The position numbers and the translations under genes are program-made. Source: Lithospermum erythrorhizon (lineage: Eukaryota; Streptophyta; Magnoliopsida; Boraginales; Boraginaceae). Taken from it: a DNA stretch of 64,000 nt. The stretch lies in NCBI GenBank assembly GCA_019722365.1, contig JADFUC010000954.1:2108001-2172000 (forward strand), written 5' to 3'. Shown one piece after another: positions 37,689 to 49,878 of the stretch. The notes under the pieces are model-generated. The model was not told where the DNA came from, searched no databases, and saw only the letters and a list, made by a program, of their open reading frames with translations. Positions within the stretch are counted from its first letter, which is position 1. Each line of letters begins with the position of its first letter.

Positions 37689-38106
37689 AGATTGAAGGTG
37701 AGGAGGGGGAAGGGGAAGGGGAAGGAGATGTGATTTGAGGAAATAATATATAAAGAATAATGTGATTCAGGCATTGTTTAGTGAATGGCTTGATAACTTC
37801 ATCAACATGTTAGTATTTTGAGTTATAGCAAGTTTTCTTTATAGTTACAAGTAAGATTTAAATTTTCACCGTCGTTATAATGTATCTCCCTTGAAAATAA
37901 AAGATAGGTCAAAATGTTGAATCATCAAAATCGCCTGTAAACATTAGGTCATATTTAGTTACATGATAATACTTAAATTCATTTTAATCGGACGATTTAA
38001 TTTTCCATATCAAGTTTTGATGGCTGATTAATCAAACCTGCACTGTATCACCAATAGAATCAGTCCATATGATTAATTCAAAAGGAATTATATATACGTA
38101 TCGGGT
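37689..38106. other. 3' flank of MSL
   Basis: AT-rich, presumably 3' UTR and terminator region. It ends at the LTR of the antisense copia element about 420 bp after the stop codon. Confidence 0.5.
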
Positions 38107-38300
38107 TGTGAAACCCGGATATCAAACTACCAAACTAACTCACAAAATACTCAAACGATATATATGCTCCTCGAAGGCTTTATTATGAAAGAATTTAAGT
38201 AGATTTACCACAAAATTACTCCCTTAATACTATTCAAATACTCCTATTATTATTCATTTTACATTTGACATTTCAACATTTTGCGCCACATTTTACAACA
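38107..38300 (-). repeat. LTR of the short-LTR copia (3' LTR)
   Basis: It shares with 43,031-43,235 'atatcaaact-(a/t)-ccaaactaactcac', 'ccttattatga', 'caaaattactcccttaatac' and 'attcattttacattt'. Confidence 0.85.
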
Positions 38301-38794
38301 CTTCAAATATCAAATAATAACACATACTTTTAACACATATTTCTCAAAACCTTATTATGAAAAACCCAATGTGACAAAAACCTCATATGAAGTTAGCATA
38401 ATAAGATGCTTCCCTCAACGAAACATCATATGTAGCTTCTTCAGTATCTCGAAAGCGACGCATTCCAATACTTAACGCGCTTTTCAAAAACCGGGATGTC
38501 GAAGGTTCAGGAAGAGATTCCGCTACATTATCACACGAATCTGACACCTGAGCATCTACCTCCTTGCTTTCTTTCTTTCAAGTTCTCGAAGGAAACGAAG
38601 TTAACTTGCGGACAGCAGGTTTCATTCTATCACTTTTGACATATATCCTTCTTTCATCTCGAAAATACAATGAAGATTGCCTTCATACATAATTATGGAT
38701 TCTTATCAAATGGTAAACCTGACGCTTCCTTTGACATGCCATACACCGATCTTAACCATCTACACTCTTTGCTTGCTTCAAGAGCTATTGGATT

Positions 38795-41050
38795 TCAAAG
38801 ATGATTTGAAGAAGTTGTTATGCGGTCCGCGATCTCCGCGATATCATAGTTGCCACCATATACGAACACATACCCAGCCCGTGATTTAGCATGCTGACCG
38901 ACAAATAACCTCGTGACTGCATAACCAAGCAAACTTATTAGATTGTTAGGATAAAACAAACCAAGATCGACGTACTCAAGATATCGAACATATTGCTTTA
39001 TCCCTTCCAACGCCTCTTGCGACAAAGAACTAAATCTTGCTAAGAAATTCATCACAGTGCCTAAATCCTGCGCCTCAGATAATTAGCAGCATACATTAAG
39101 GCCCAATTGCAATCGGCGTATAGACTTCTCAAGACAAGATCTTTCTTCATTTTCTCTTCTTAGGACGGAAGGATCTCTCAATATTAAGTTGCTCGCCCAT
39201 CATCATCTGAGTACTTAAAGGCTGCTCCTATCCACGTTAAACCTTTTAATACCCTCTTTCACACTGACGGCTGCACCAAATACCATTTTAATTTCGGTGA
39301 CTCAATCAGAAACTACAGTAACTTGGTCTTCCCCATCTTCTATTTCAAATTCTTTCTTTAAGAATTATCGCTTTCTTTGATTTCTTTTATTAGTTCCAAT
39401 ATCATTTAAATCATCAACATGTACAAGAATGATTACAAAACCAAATATTATTTTCTTTATAAAAACACAAAGGACAACAGATTATCGATGTAGTCCCTTA
39501 AGTAAATATTCACTTAGCTCATTATACCACATTCGTCCTGACGTTTAACCCATAAAGCTTTATCTTTGCAAACTCCATTCGTATACATTTCTCCGGTTTA
39601 GATGCTTCAATTCATTTAAATCCTCCGAATTTTCATGTATATATCAATTATCGTCATCCATATAAATACGCCGTAACAACATCCATATGATTTATATCAA
39701 GATTATTAGATACCTGACAAACCTATTAAATAACGGGGCAATTCATGGCCCATAACAGGAGAACAAGTTACCTCATAATCACTCGGTCTTTATAAAAACT
39801 CATAACAAGCATTTACCAGATCTTACAATCTCGTTTTTCTCATTTCGCTTCACAAATACCCACTTATAACCAATGTGTTTCATACCTTCGTGGAATAGTC
39901 ACATAGGGCCCAAATACTTTCGATTTTTTAAGAGATTTCACCCGCATCTATCAGATTCTTCCATTTTGGCTAATCAAGTTTTATCTCTTTGACATTCAAC
40001 CGTCAGACTGGTTCAGATCATCATTTTCATTCATACTTCATATGCAATGGTAATGCAAATATTTCATCAATATGCTTATTTTTCCGTTCCAAAGATTTCA
40101 GATAATATAATTGATAGAAATTTATCATTCTTATTTTCGCTTCATTATTAATAATCTCATTTTCATCATCTTGCGCTTCTTCAAGAGCACTTTTTCTATC
40201 CCTGCTTATCATTATCATTTCAGCCGCCTTATCAAGATCACTTCATTCGATCAACTTTTCCACTTTTCTTCGAGATTTTATCCCTTGAACCTACGCCGCC
40301 ACGCTCGCTGCCTCGATGCAATTTGGCCACATCATTTTGCCTCGGAATTTCAATACGAGAAGCGAGTATTAATAGTCGGTACACGCGACTTTGTCACTTT
40401 TTCATATCGCAAATGAATCGCAATTGATTTGCTAAGCCTTTGTAAGTGCACAATTTCTTTACATTTCTTCCCAATATTTATTATATGGGTCCTAATATAT
40501 TAAAGATGACACATACCACCTTATGTCCTTTTCCGACTGTGTTTTTTCTCCTCCTAGAGGAGAAAAAACTGTCTCTATTAAATGACAATCGCAAATCTCG
40601 TTCGAAAAACATCACCCATAGTGCTCAAGATATCTAATAATAAGGTGGACTCATCTCTACATATATGCCCACCTCCTTTCGAGGTCCCATCTTGTTCTTT
40701 GTGCATGGAGCTTATTGGCATATTAAACCGCATAACCAAAAAATCTTTGGGATGGAAATATCCGTTCTCAATTACCGCAAGTTGATACTGAGTACGCTTA
40801 TGATTAGTACTGTCTTAACGTATTAATGATGCAGATGTAAAATTGCATGACCCCATATAGTAACTGGTAATTTTGTTCTCATTATCAATGGTCTAGCAAT
40901 ATACTGAAGATTTTAATTAATGATTCGGCTAAACCATTTTGTGTATGCACATGAGGAACAGATGCTCAATCAGCACTCCAATTGACACGCAATAATTATT
41001 AAATGATCTGACGTAAATTCACCCAAAGATTGTCAAGTCTAACTTTCTTT
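38795..41050 (-). pseudogene. Copia pol remnant: integrase, RT, RNase H
   Basis: RNase H (38,795-39,055): 'GIKQYVRYLEYVDLGLFYPN' and 'SRAGYVFVYGG' match the copia pattern 'RYL-x-x-T-x-DLGL-x-Y ... SRSG-YVF'. RT near 39,500-39,570 reads in two frames as 'KALWVKRQDECGIMS', in the place of 'SLYGLKQS-x-R-x-WY'. Integrase near 40,930-41,050 has pieces like 'SVYC-x-TIDNENK' and 'VIENGYFHPKDFWLCG', matching the 'LIARPL-x-MR-TKLP' and 'L-x-IFGC' regions. All parts are broken by indels. Confidence 0.7.
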
Positions 41051-43030
41051 ATGCGATAATCGAAAATCAAGGCCTTAATTACTATTCGAAGAAGAAATTC
41101 CCGCAACGCTATATCTCGACTGACAATAAACAAACATTTTAATTATCTACTAGACAGAGATCAATCATCACCATAAAATACCTAAATTCAGACACGATTT
41201 GACAAGTCTCACATAATACCTCAATTTTCAAGAAATGCAGCGATTCCGCAGAAGTTTGTATCAAGACGCCAGCTTATTAATTTTCCTAGAGAAATGCTCT
41301 CACATGTTCTCAAGATAATCTTAAACTTTCATGGACGACGACTACGTACTTTCAATTATTTTTCCATCATCATAGGAGCCGTGACGACTCTAAACGATCA
41401 CGCCACAAGCACATAGCTAGATCTTCTTTATTACTAAGTTAAGATTCAATTAATATAAGCCAGAACAGAATCCGTAAGGTAATTTTGGTAGTTTCCATAT
41501 TTCTTCTTCCAAAACCCCTAGAAGTAATACATATTTCATATTACTCATTATCGCTTCAAGATCATACCTCGACGATATATGTCATTAAAACTTAATGTTT
41601 TGACTTGAGAATACAAAGCTGGCCATTAATGACAATTTTGTTCCATTTGGTAATATAAATACGGCATTACCGATCCTCAATCAAGTCCTCAGGATCTGAA
41701 TCAGACATCATCGCTTTGCAGGATTGATGTCGTGAAATACGCCTTCTTCTTCGGCGATCACAAGGGTTGCTCCAATCGCCCTGACGCAAACGTTCTCCAA
41801 TTGTGTTTCCACAAGCAGTTCTCTTCAAACAATGAATTTATTATAAGACTTTAAGAGAGAAAGAAATTAACACAACATAATCAACATTATTATTTCATAG
41901 ATATAAAGCAACATTACATACCAAAGCCCACACATAATGCATAATAAGATTATTCTACTTCCACACATTATTCAAACATAAAAGAGTTCATCATATCAAT
42001 TAGTCTAAGTTCATTTCATTTGTTCCATCAACGTTCATACTTCAAGATATACAAGTAGCCATCCTCGTGTTCATGCTCATTAAATCGACTTCCTTTCTTT
42101 CCATTTCTTTTCTTCCTATACAGATGTTTTATATCTTTTACAAGATATTCTCATGCCTCTACACGCCCTGCACTAACGACCTTCTTTCCGCATCCGTGAA
42201 TAATAAATTGTCATTATTTTTCAATGAACCTTCTTGGATTTTCTTACCATTTTCTTTGTCGATTGCAATTTCTTGTGTCTATAATTCACGAAACCACGCC
42301 CACTTAATTTGACTCACAAAATTACCACGACCTCGACTACTTCGCCTCGACCTCCTCGAATCGATCATAACCACCACGACTTTAAAAGTCGCCAGATTTA
42401 CTCGAAACGCCATCGTCTCAGTAATGAATCGATGGTTTTTCAAGAAGACTTCATTATTCTTTTCTCGCCATCGTTTACGCACCACCTCAATATTTTTATA
42501 TTCCTCATTCTATATCGTTTTGCACAATATTTAAGTATTTATGAAACGTCAAAATGTTTTTTCTAATTTTTCCTTCGGGTTACAATTTTACCACAATATT
42601 CTAATTTTATACAATTTTAAATAAGGCGTGAGTTGTAATCAATAACACTTTAAAGCCTCTGAACCTCGCTTATTCCATCTATCGATCATTTAAGCAGTTA
42701 ACTTCCTAAGATCCAAATCTTCTTGAGTTCTTCCCATATAACTTGTGATCCTCTACATTCGATATTCTAATCAGAAGATCATCGCATGATCCATCATTAG
42801 TCTTAATATTGGGGATTTTTTCACGAGTTTTCCTTCCTTTTTCTTCTTCAATTTCATTGTCATACATTCATTCCAAAGTTAGAATTTTTCAGTTCTTACA
42901 TCCGAGATATCTTATAACTTGTCACATACGTAGCGTCAGTTTCCTTTGAGGTTTATGAAATGTTTGTTCTTATACGATATCAGATCTAATAAGAAGTTAG
43001 CTACTATAAAAGCACGATCACAATGATAAC
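41051..43030 (-). other. Copia 5' internal region (gag side), no clear domain
   Basis: Presumed gag to integrase start by position. No intact frame and no zinc knuckle seen on the - strand. Confidence 0.4.
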
Positions 43031-43235
43031 GTCAGAAACGATATCAAACTATCAAACTAACTCACAAAAATACTCAAATGATATATATGTCTTCTAAAGT
43101 TTCTTTTGCCTTATTATGAATAACTTATGTTATTTATACTACAAAATTACTCCCTTAATACTATTATTCAAATACTCCTATTACTATTCATTTTACATTT
43201 CATATTTCAACATTTCATGGCCACATTTTACAACA
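43031..43235 (-). repeat. LTR of the short-LTR copia (5' LTR)
   Basis: Partner of 38,107-38,300. The inner edge is fixed by the adjacent primer-binding site remnant near 43,022-43,030. Confidence 0.85.
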
Positions 43236-45180
43236 ACAGATCTTATAGTTTCATTTCCTGTAATACCCCTCCATAATTCAGAGCAACTGTCCATTTCCAA
43301 TCATTTCAATCTTTCAACCAACTCATGAGTGTTGATGTACATATTATACATTCTATAAGTTTGATGCAAGACACTAAAATGTCATTAGAAGGTACCAAAC
43401 AATTGCCCACAACTTTTCAATATTTATATGCGTGCTCTCCTTACGAAATGATCATCTAGCTCCTTTTTATACTTACTTTTTATAATATTCATAAATATAA
43501 TAATATACGATTTTTTAAGTAGGAGACCAAAAAAAAAAAATCAACCTAATTTTCATAATATCCACAGATCATTATTTACAATTCTTTTTATAGGTAGAAA
43601 TATGGAAAAGAGATAGCGGATCGTTTCCCCCATCTATTCACAGTAAGAAAACTAACTCAAGAAGGTAGTGATCATTCCAACAATAATTGTCCCCATGTTA
43701 TGATTTTCGAATGCAACCCTGAACCCACCTACATGGAATTATTGGTGGCAAATCAATTTCTTTTAAGATATTTCAAACCAAAATAATATATTATTTTATT
43801 TGTAACATTTATGTGACCTTCTTGTCGTTTTCCGGCATTACAAATAATATATATCAATCGTCTAATTTAATACTAATCATTTTAAAATATTATGCATCAT
43901 TAAAAATTTAATTTTTCACAATACTGATTGTTTACTTCAATATAAGTATAACTTGAATAAATGTAACTTTTTACATTTTCAATATAGTTTTTTACAATCT
44001 TAATATAAGTTTTCACAATCCATTAATAAAATATTTTCATCTAAACAATCATCTATTTAGATACCTTATGAGTATATATGTAGTAGTCGAAAAATGCTTA
44101 ATTTCACTCACATCAACTTTTATACGCAGATGCATTTTAAATTGTGTCGATCTGCACAACGATTCGCGCCTCTTTTCCCCGCTTCTCTAACACAAATAAT
44201 ATATTATCAAATGTCCACTTTAATATACATGTATACACAAATAATATGTTGTCTAATGCCAAATGTCAATTCACAAATAACATCCCTATTGTCATAAAAG
44301 GGTAATTACCTCGCTAGAAGCCGTTAACGAAGCGAGCTAAACCACGAAGTTTGTCGCCTCGGCCTGTTCATTTGAATGAGTCGGCCTTCAAAGTCGCTAT
44401 TTCGAGAGTCACCATTGAATTCTACCGATAACCCCAATATACGAAATTATATATTAAACACCATTGTTATAATTTTACGACGATTCAAATTTATTATCAA
44501 GGACCAACGTTATTACATGGCTTAATTTTTTACGACAATCTACCAATGTTAATATCCAATTTATCGTACAATTAATGCTCATCTCATTATTTTTCGCGCA
44601 CTTTATCCCTTTAAAATTTAAAATTTCCACTGCTGAAGTTTTTTTTTGCTAGCTCCTGAGCCTCGGCTCAGCGAGCCAACAACGAGGCCGAGCTGTTCTC
44701 TTTAGTTTGTTTGCCTGAAGCCGAGCCAATTTTTCAAATGGGCTCATTAATGCTTCCACCCCCCGCCCGACGGACCTATAGAAGGCATTTAGCCGAAGCT
44801 AAAACCAAGTGGCTCAACGCCAAGTTCATTAAACATGAGCCGAGCCTCATGGCTTCCGCGCCCTAAGCTCAACGGGTCGTACTGTCAGTCGCTGTTATCA
44901 CATTCACCGAGATTTCATTATAATTTTTATGATTTCAATTTCTTATAATTTTTTTTATGAACATCTCATTTATCAATATTAACCTCCATTGCAAGTTATA
45001 TTAAATAAATTAATTTTGGTTAATCCAATTGAATTGCATTTTAAAATAGGTGAGCTAATCGGATTGGTTCATTGATGAAAGCTCGCTAAGTCAAGCCTAA
45101 GACGTGTTTAGTGAAAAGAGTTGAGCCAAAATTTTCAACTCGTCTCAACTGTCAAGGTTCGTGTACATCTCCTCGGAAGC
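43236..45180. other. Intergenic region with a decayed GAGCC-rich repeat
   Basis: 43.2-44.3 kb is AT-rich with nothing recognised. From 44,293 to about 45,175 there are many 'gagccgag', 'gcgagcc' and 'ctcggc' motifs in an AT-rich frame. A similar motif set occurs at 54.5-54.95 kb, so this may be a dispersed repeat family. Confidence 0.45.
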
Positions 45181-45237
45181 CTTTCAAATACATTCGATCA
45201 TATATTGATACCAATTAAATATTTTTTTAAAAAGTTG

Positions 45238-45247
45238 TATATATAGG
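45238..45247 (+). promoter_or_regulatory. Candidate TATA box of the beta-tubulin gene
   Basis: 'tatatatagg' lies 145-154 bp upstream of the ATG. It is followed by a pyrimidine-rich stretch (45,275-45,390) that looks like a plant 5' UTR. Confidence 0.5.
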
Positions 45248-45391
45248 AATTATGTGAGGATCCGAAATCACGTGCTCTTCTTCCCCCCTCCCCCTCAATA
45301 GGTTAAATCCACCATTTCCCACATTCAACACACCGTTCGTTGAAATACCCCTTCCCCTCCCAAAGAAGACATAATTCACCTCCCCCCTAAA

Positions 45392-47544
45392 ATGAGAGAA
45401 ATCCCACATCCAAGGAGGCCAATGCGGCAACCAAATAGGGTCCAAATTCTGGGAGGTCATCTGCGACGAACATGCCATAGACCCCATTGTGTCGATGCTG
45501 GCAGACCCTAACTCCTCAGACCTCCAACTAGAACGAATAAATGTTTACTATAATGAAGCTAGTGGAGGGAGGTTTGTACCTCGTGCTGTGTTGATGGATC
45601 TTGAACCTGGAACTATGGATAGTATTAGATCCGGCCCGTTTGGGGGGATATTTAGGCCCGATAATTTTGTTTTCGGCCAATCGGGGGCAGGGAATAATTG
45701 GGCTAAGGGGCATTATACTGAAGGGGCGGAGTTGATTGATTCGGTTCTTGATGTTGTTAGGAAGGAGGCTGAGAATTGTGATTGTTTGCAAGGTTCCCTT
45801 TTTTTGGTTTTTTTTTGTTTTTTTTCATGTTGGTATATTGTGGTTAATAGGATTTGTTGATTTTGTGTTAGATTTTTATCATGTACTATGTTTTTTTGGT
45901 TTTTTGTAATGTTGGTATTTGTATGGTTTTTACAGGATTTGTTTGCAAGGTTGGTTTGTTTTTGGGTTTTTTGTGATTTTTTTGCTGCAATGTTGATATT
46001 TGTAGGATTAACATGATTGTTGATGTTGTGTTCTAAAAAACGAAAATGGGTAAAACAAAGGTTTGATTTTGATCAGATTTGTTTGTTTACATTTTTCGCA
46101 ATTTTGGTATTTGTATGGTTTTTGCAGGAAATGTTGATGTTATGTTGTGAAAAATCAAAATGGGTAAAAAAAGTTTGGATTTTTATTTCAATTCTATATG
46201 TGTATAGGCTTTCTTGTTGAAAATTGTATTGTAGATCCTATGATTATCATGTTCAGGTCAGACATATGGCATAGGTTAATCATACAAAATAGATTGGTGT
46301 GGTTGCAATTTAGTCGTAATGAATTGGATTAATCAATGGACCTAGATTCCTGCTTAAATGCTGAATGATCTAATTTTCTTGCTGTTGAATTCTTTGATCA
46401 GGATTCCAAGTTTGTCATTCACTAGGAGGAGGAACTGGTTCAGGAATGGGAACCCTCTTGATCTCAAAGATCAGGGAGGAGTATCCTGATAGGATGATGC
46501 TCACTTTCTCTGTTTTCCCTTCTCCTAAGGTTTCCGACACAGTTGTCGAGCCCTATAATGCTACACTTTCAGTTCATCAACTGGTTGAAAATGCAGATGA
46601 GTGCATGGTTCTTGACAACGAAGCACTTTATGACATATGTTTCAGGACATTGAAGCTCAGCACTCCAAGCTGTAAGCATTATTCTTTCAATTTTATTTTA
46701 TCTTCTCTGAATTTAAGTTGTGATCTCTTTTTTTTCTTCTAATCTTCCATATTATGTTTTTCAGTTGGATAAATCATATGATCGATGAGTATTGAGTATT
46801 GAGTACTCACAATTACCTAGTGGATTCTAAAGTTTTGATATTTTTGATGTGTTTTCAGTTGGAGATCTGAATCATTTGATTTCCGCCACAATGAGTGGGG
46901 TAACTTGCTGCTTGAGGTTTCCAGGTCAACTGAACTCTGATCTCCGAAAGCTAGCAGTGAACTTGATCCCTTTCCCTCGCCTTCATTTCTTCATGGTTGG
47001 ATTTGCACCACTGACCTCTCGTGGGTCACAGCAATACCAATCTTTAACTGTCCCAGAACTGACTCAACAAATGTGGGACGCCAAGAACATGATGTGTGCT
47101 GCAGATCCTCGCCATGGGAGGTACCTCACAGCCTCTGCAATGTTCAGAGGCAAAATGAGCACTAAAGAAGTAGACGAACAAATGATTAATGTGCAAAACA
47201 AGAACTCGTCCTACTTTGTCGAATGGATTCCAAACAATGTGAAATCAAGTGTTTGTGATATCCCGCCAACTGGTTTGAAGATGGCATCTACATTTGTAGG
47301 CAATTCCACTTCTATCCAAGAAATGTTCGGGAGGGTGAGTGAGCAATTCACTGCCATGTTTAGGCGTAAGGCTTTCTTGCATTGGTATACCGGGGAAGGA
47401 ATGGACGAAATGGAATTCACTGAAGCTGAGAGCAATATGAATGATTTGGTTGCCGAGTACCAGCAGTATCAAGAAGCTACTGCCGACGATGATTATGAGG
47501 AAGAGTATGAAGATGAAGGCGCCGAAGAACATTATGAGAACTAA
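45392..47544 (+). CDS. TUB: Beta-tubulin, three exons, with a 2-nt deletion near the start
   Basis: Exons: 45,392-45,792; 46,402-46,671; 46,859-47,544, all GT-AG, the usual plant beta-tubulin structure. The protein is the beta subunit of the alpha/beta dimer that forms microtubules and binds GTP. Visible are 'NVYYNEA', '[19 protein letters not shown]', the GTP loop '[10 protein letters not shown]' in exon 2, '[13 protein letters not shown]' and an acidic tail ending 'EEHYEN'. The expected length is about 452 residues. Oddity: after ATG-AGA-GAA-ATC (MREI) two bases are missing, so the ATG frame ends after about 39 codons, while the next frame continues as normal tubulin ('[12 protein letters not shown]'). 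Exon 1 has 401 nt where 403 would keep frame. A later in-frame ATG at 45,489 would drop the N-terminal nucleotide-binding part. Either a sequence error or a null allele; everything else looks intact. Confidence 0.9.
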
Positions 47545-49352
47545 AAAAATGGAGCTTGATGAGGAAAGTTGGGAAATTTATATGTATTTGTTTGTTTTTT
47601 ATTGGTTGTATTGCAAGAACATCCATCCGTAGCTTCCTTATAAAGAAGACAACTTCCCTTTTCCCAATTATTTTGTTTAAAATCCTATTTGTATGATGAA
47701 CTTGTTTATCTTCCTATTATCATCTATATTTGATCCCATTTTATATTTGAATACCATTTTGTTTAATGATGTGATAAAGTCTTTGCTTCAGATTATCTAG
47801 TGTTCGATTTATTGCAGATTTGTTTAGCTTTCTGTTATTAATTCTAAATTTCTATTTAAGACACTGTAGTATTCAATGAAATAAATCTTCCATTTCTATG
47901 TCTTTTTTATGCTTTAATGTTTGTTGCAGAAATCAATAGCTAAATTACAACAAAACTATCAAAAGTCTTGCAGTAACATAAGAGTTTCACACAAAATTTT
48001 GTGAAAAAAGAGATCATTTTGCTTATGTACCAGTCATTCTTGAACTTGCACTGATTTGCTTATGTAGGCTAAGGTGTTGCACTCATTTTTAATGAAGAGT
48101 GAAGACTACTCTGAATTTGATTTAGGTGTTTAATGGATGATACACAATTAGTTAAATTAAATAGGAATATTTAGGTATTCATATTGATTTTATACCCATA
48201 GTTTTTTTTTTCTAACAATTGTACCAAATTTTTCTGTAAATAAATCAGTTTTTGGATTTTTTAATACTAAATTATGAAACAACAATAGATTATTGTAAAG
48301 TAAAAATCTTTAATTTTTTGAAACATGGACTCCATGTATTCTAAGTTCCTTTAAAAGCAATAAATGAAACAAACATACCACTATGGTACAAGAATTATGG
48401 TTGAAACGCTTAATCTAAGGGTCCTATGCTATCACATGATACAAGAATTAAACATGAGATTACTGTTTCCCACCCCTACGGCCCTATTTAAAGTATGACA
48501 CACATAGAACGGAGCCAGGAAATTATATAGGAAATATATCATAAATATCTCATTTTTCTAAAAATGTAAAGTTAAAATTAACATTTTAATTTTTTTTGGA
48601 ACGAGCCATGATCTACCTTGTGCGTGCATAGCTCCGCCCCTGATGATACATGAACACTTGTCAAAGTGGCATACCAAAAGCTTAGAATAGCTGCATATTC
48701 CTAAAATTTCCCTTAAAATATACTTTAAATCACTATTTTTTTTTAAGGGTTGATTTTATGATGTTTCAATAGATTCTATTATTCATTTTCATTGAAAATA
48801 ATATAGATAAGATAAATTTATGTGATAAAATAAGACAATATCAATTTATAGTGAAATAACTTATTTTGCATCTCGAAAAAATCACCATTTTTTTTCATTT
48901 TTAATAATTTCAGTTCGTATTTTAATTTTTTAGGAAACTGATGTATATACTTTAAGACACTCAAATCTATTTTTTTTTAACAAAAAATATTACACTTATC
49001 TAATTTCATGTATGTAATATGGATTGACAGATAAATTCAGAGCATACGGATATCATCAATAAAATTGTGTATGAATATATAATCGTTGACCTTCCAATAT
49101 ATATGCATATCATATAGAATCTTGGACTGAAAGATAATTACGCATAATAAATTGATTATATATTATTGGCTAAAGAATCAATTCTCTTCCTTTTTCATGA
49201 CTACCACTAAATTATTAACTGCCACTTTCGAGTCCATTGTTTCTTGCCTTGCATGAATGTTCCCAAAACAAAAGTTTCTGGAGATATAAATATTCTACAT
49301 TCCACAACCTTCACCAATCAAAATTATTCCAAATTAAAGCATACAAAATCCC
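47545..49352. other. Intergenic region, AT-rich
   Basis: It holds the tubulin 3' UTR (to about 47,700) and one small transposon-like element (48,508-48,642). No gene seen. Confidence 0.55.
48508..48642. mobile_element. Short MITE-like element
   Basis: It begins 'acggagccagg' and ends 'atagctccgcccctg', roughly inverted ends of a type common in plant short elements. It has no coding capacity. A fragment near 31,421 starts with a similar 'cagtgacggag'. No clear duplication. Confidence 0.4.
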
Positions 49353-49360
49353 CTATATAT
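49353..49360 (+). promoter_or_regulatory. Candidate TATA box of the small membrane protein gene
   Basis: 'ctatatat' lies 111-118 bp before the ATG at 49,471, a fitting distance for a short 5' UTR. Confidence 0.45.
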
Positions 49361-49470
49361 TGCTTAACATTCACATACCAAAAAAACAAAGCCAAACATA
49401 CTCCAACATACATATATACATATTACAATAAAAGAATTTAAAGAAACTTGACAAAAAAGAAAAGAAAAAA

Positions 49471-49878
49471 ATGGGTTGGTTTGTAAGATCAGATGGAAGA
49501 AGAGGACTAAGTTGGAAAGATCAAGTGTTTGAATCAGCTTCGGCGCCGCCTGCCCCGTTGATAGTGTTCTTTGGTTTAGTGATTTTATTGATGATTTTGG
49601 CAAGTTATGCAGACTACAAAGAACAAATGCAGAGAACAAAACTTAGTGCCAAATTATTTGTCTTCTTACTTCCCTTATTGTTGATGTTAATGTTGTATCT
49701 AATGATGGTATTTAGGACCCTTTTCACAAGATTTTCATCAGCAAGTTCTGTTGTGAGAAGCATGAGTTGGAGCAATGAAGGGGGGTCTCCATTGTTTATG
49801 TTGTTTTGGGTGGTTTTGCTTCTTGTTATGGTTCATTATCAGTCTTCTTTTCAGGCTAGTTGGCTTCGTCTATTTTGA
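49471..49878 (+). CDS. Small plant membrane protein, three TM segments
   Basis: Intronless frame of 135 residues starting MGWFVRSDGRRG. Residues 14-27 ('SWKDQVFESASAPP') are polar and lead into TM1 at about 28-46 ('PLIVFFGLVILLMILASY'). TM2 lies at about 62-84 ('FVFLLPLLLMLMLYLMMVF') and TM3 at about 108-123 ('LFMLFWVVLLLVMVHY'). A Ser-rich loop ('FSSASSVVRSMSWSNEGG') separates TM2 and TM3. I recall similar short 'transmembrane protein' genes in many plants, but no function. The ATG sits after an A-rich leader and is the first in frame. It is followed by an 'aataaa' within 30 bp of the stop. No defect seen. Confidence 0.85.
   Translation: MGWFVRSDGRRGLSWKDQVFESASAPPAPLIVFFGLVILLMILASYADYKEQMQRTKLSAKLFVFLLPLLLMLMLYLMMVFRTLFTRFSSASSVVRSMSWSNEGGSPLFMLFWVVLLLVMVHYQSSFQASWLRLF

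Larger units (their letters stand above)
38107..43235 (-). mobile_element. Ty1/copia retrotransposon with short LTRs, degraded
   Basis: Two similar blocks of about 200 bp (38,107-38,300 and 43,031-43,235) flank 4.7 kb read on the - strand. The right LTR is next to 'aatgataac', a decayed reverse complement of the Met-tRNA primer site. Pol remnants run in the copia order: integrase near 40,470-41,050, RT near 39,200-40,100 and RNase H near 38,795-39,055. Both LTRs end '...ttttacaaca'. No target duplication was found. It lies convergent to MSL. Confidence 0.8.

Noticed and set aside
45227..45487. 86-residue - strand frame upstream of tubulin
   Set aside because: It is antisense to tubulin exon 1 and the pyrimidine-rich leader; no motif.
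45489..45860. Tubulin starting at the ATG at 45,489
   Set aside because: In-frame tubulin coding clearly begins upstream at 45,392 apart from the 2-nt deletion; a start here would lose the N-terminal nucleotide-binding strand and helix.
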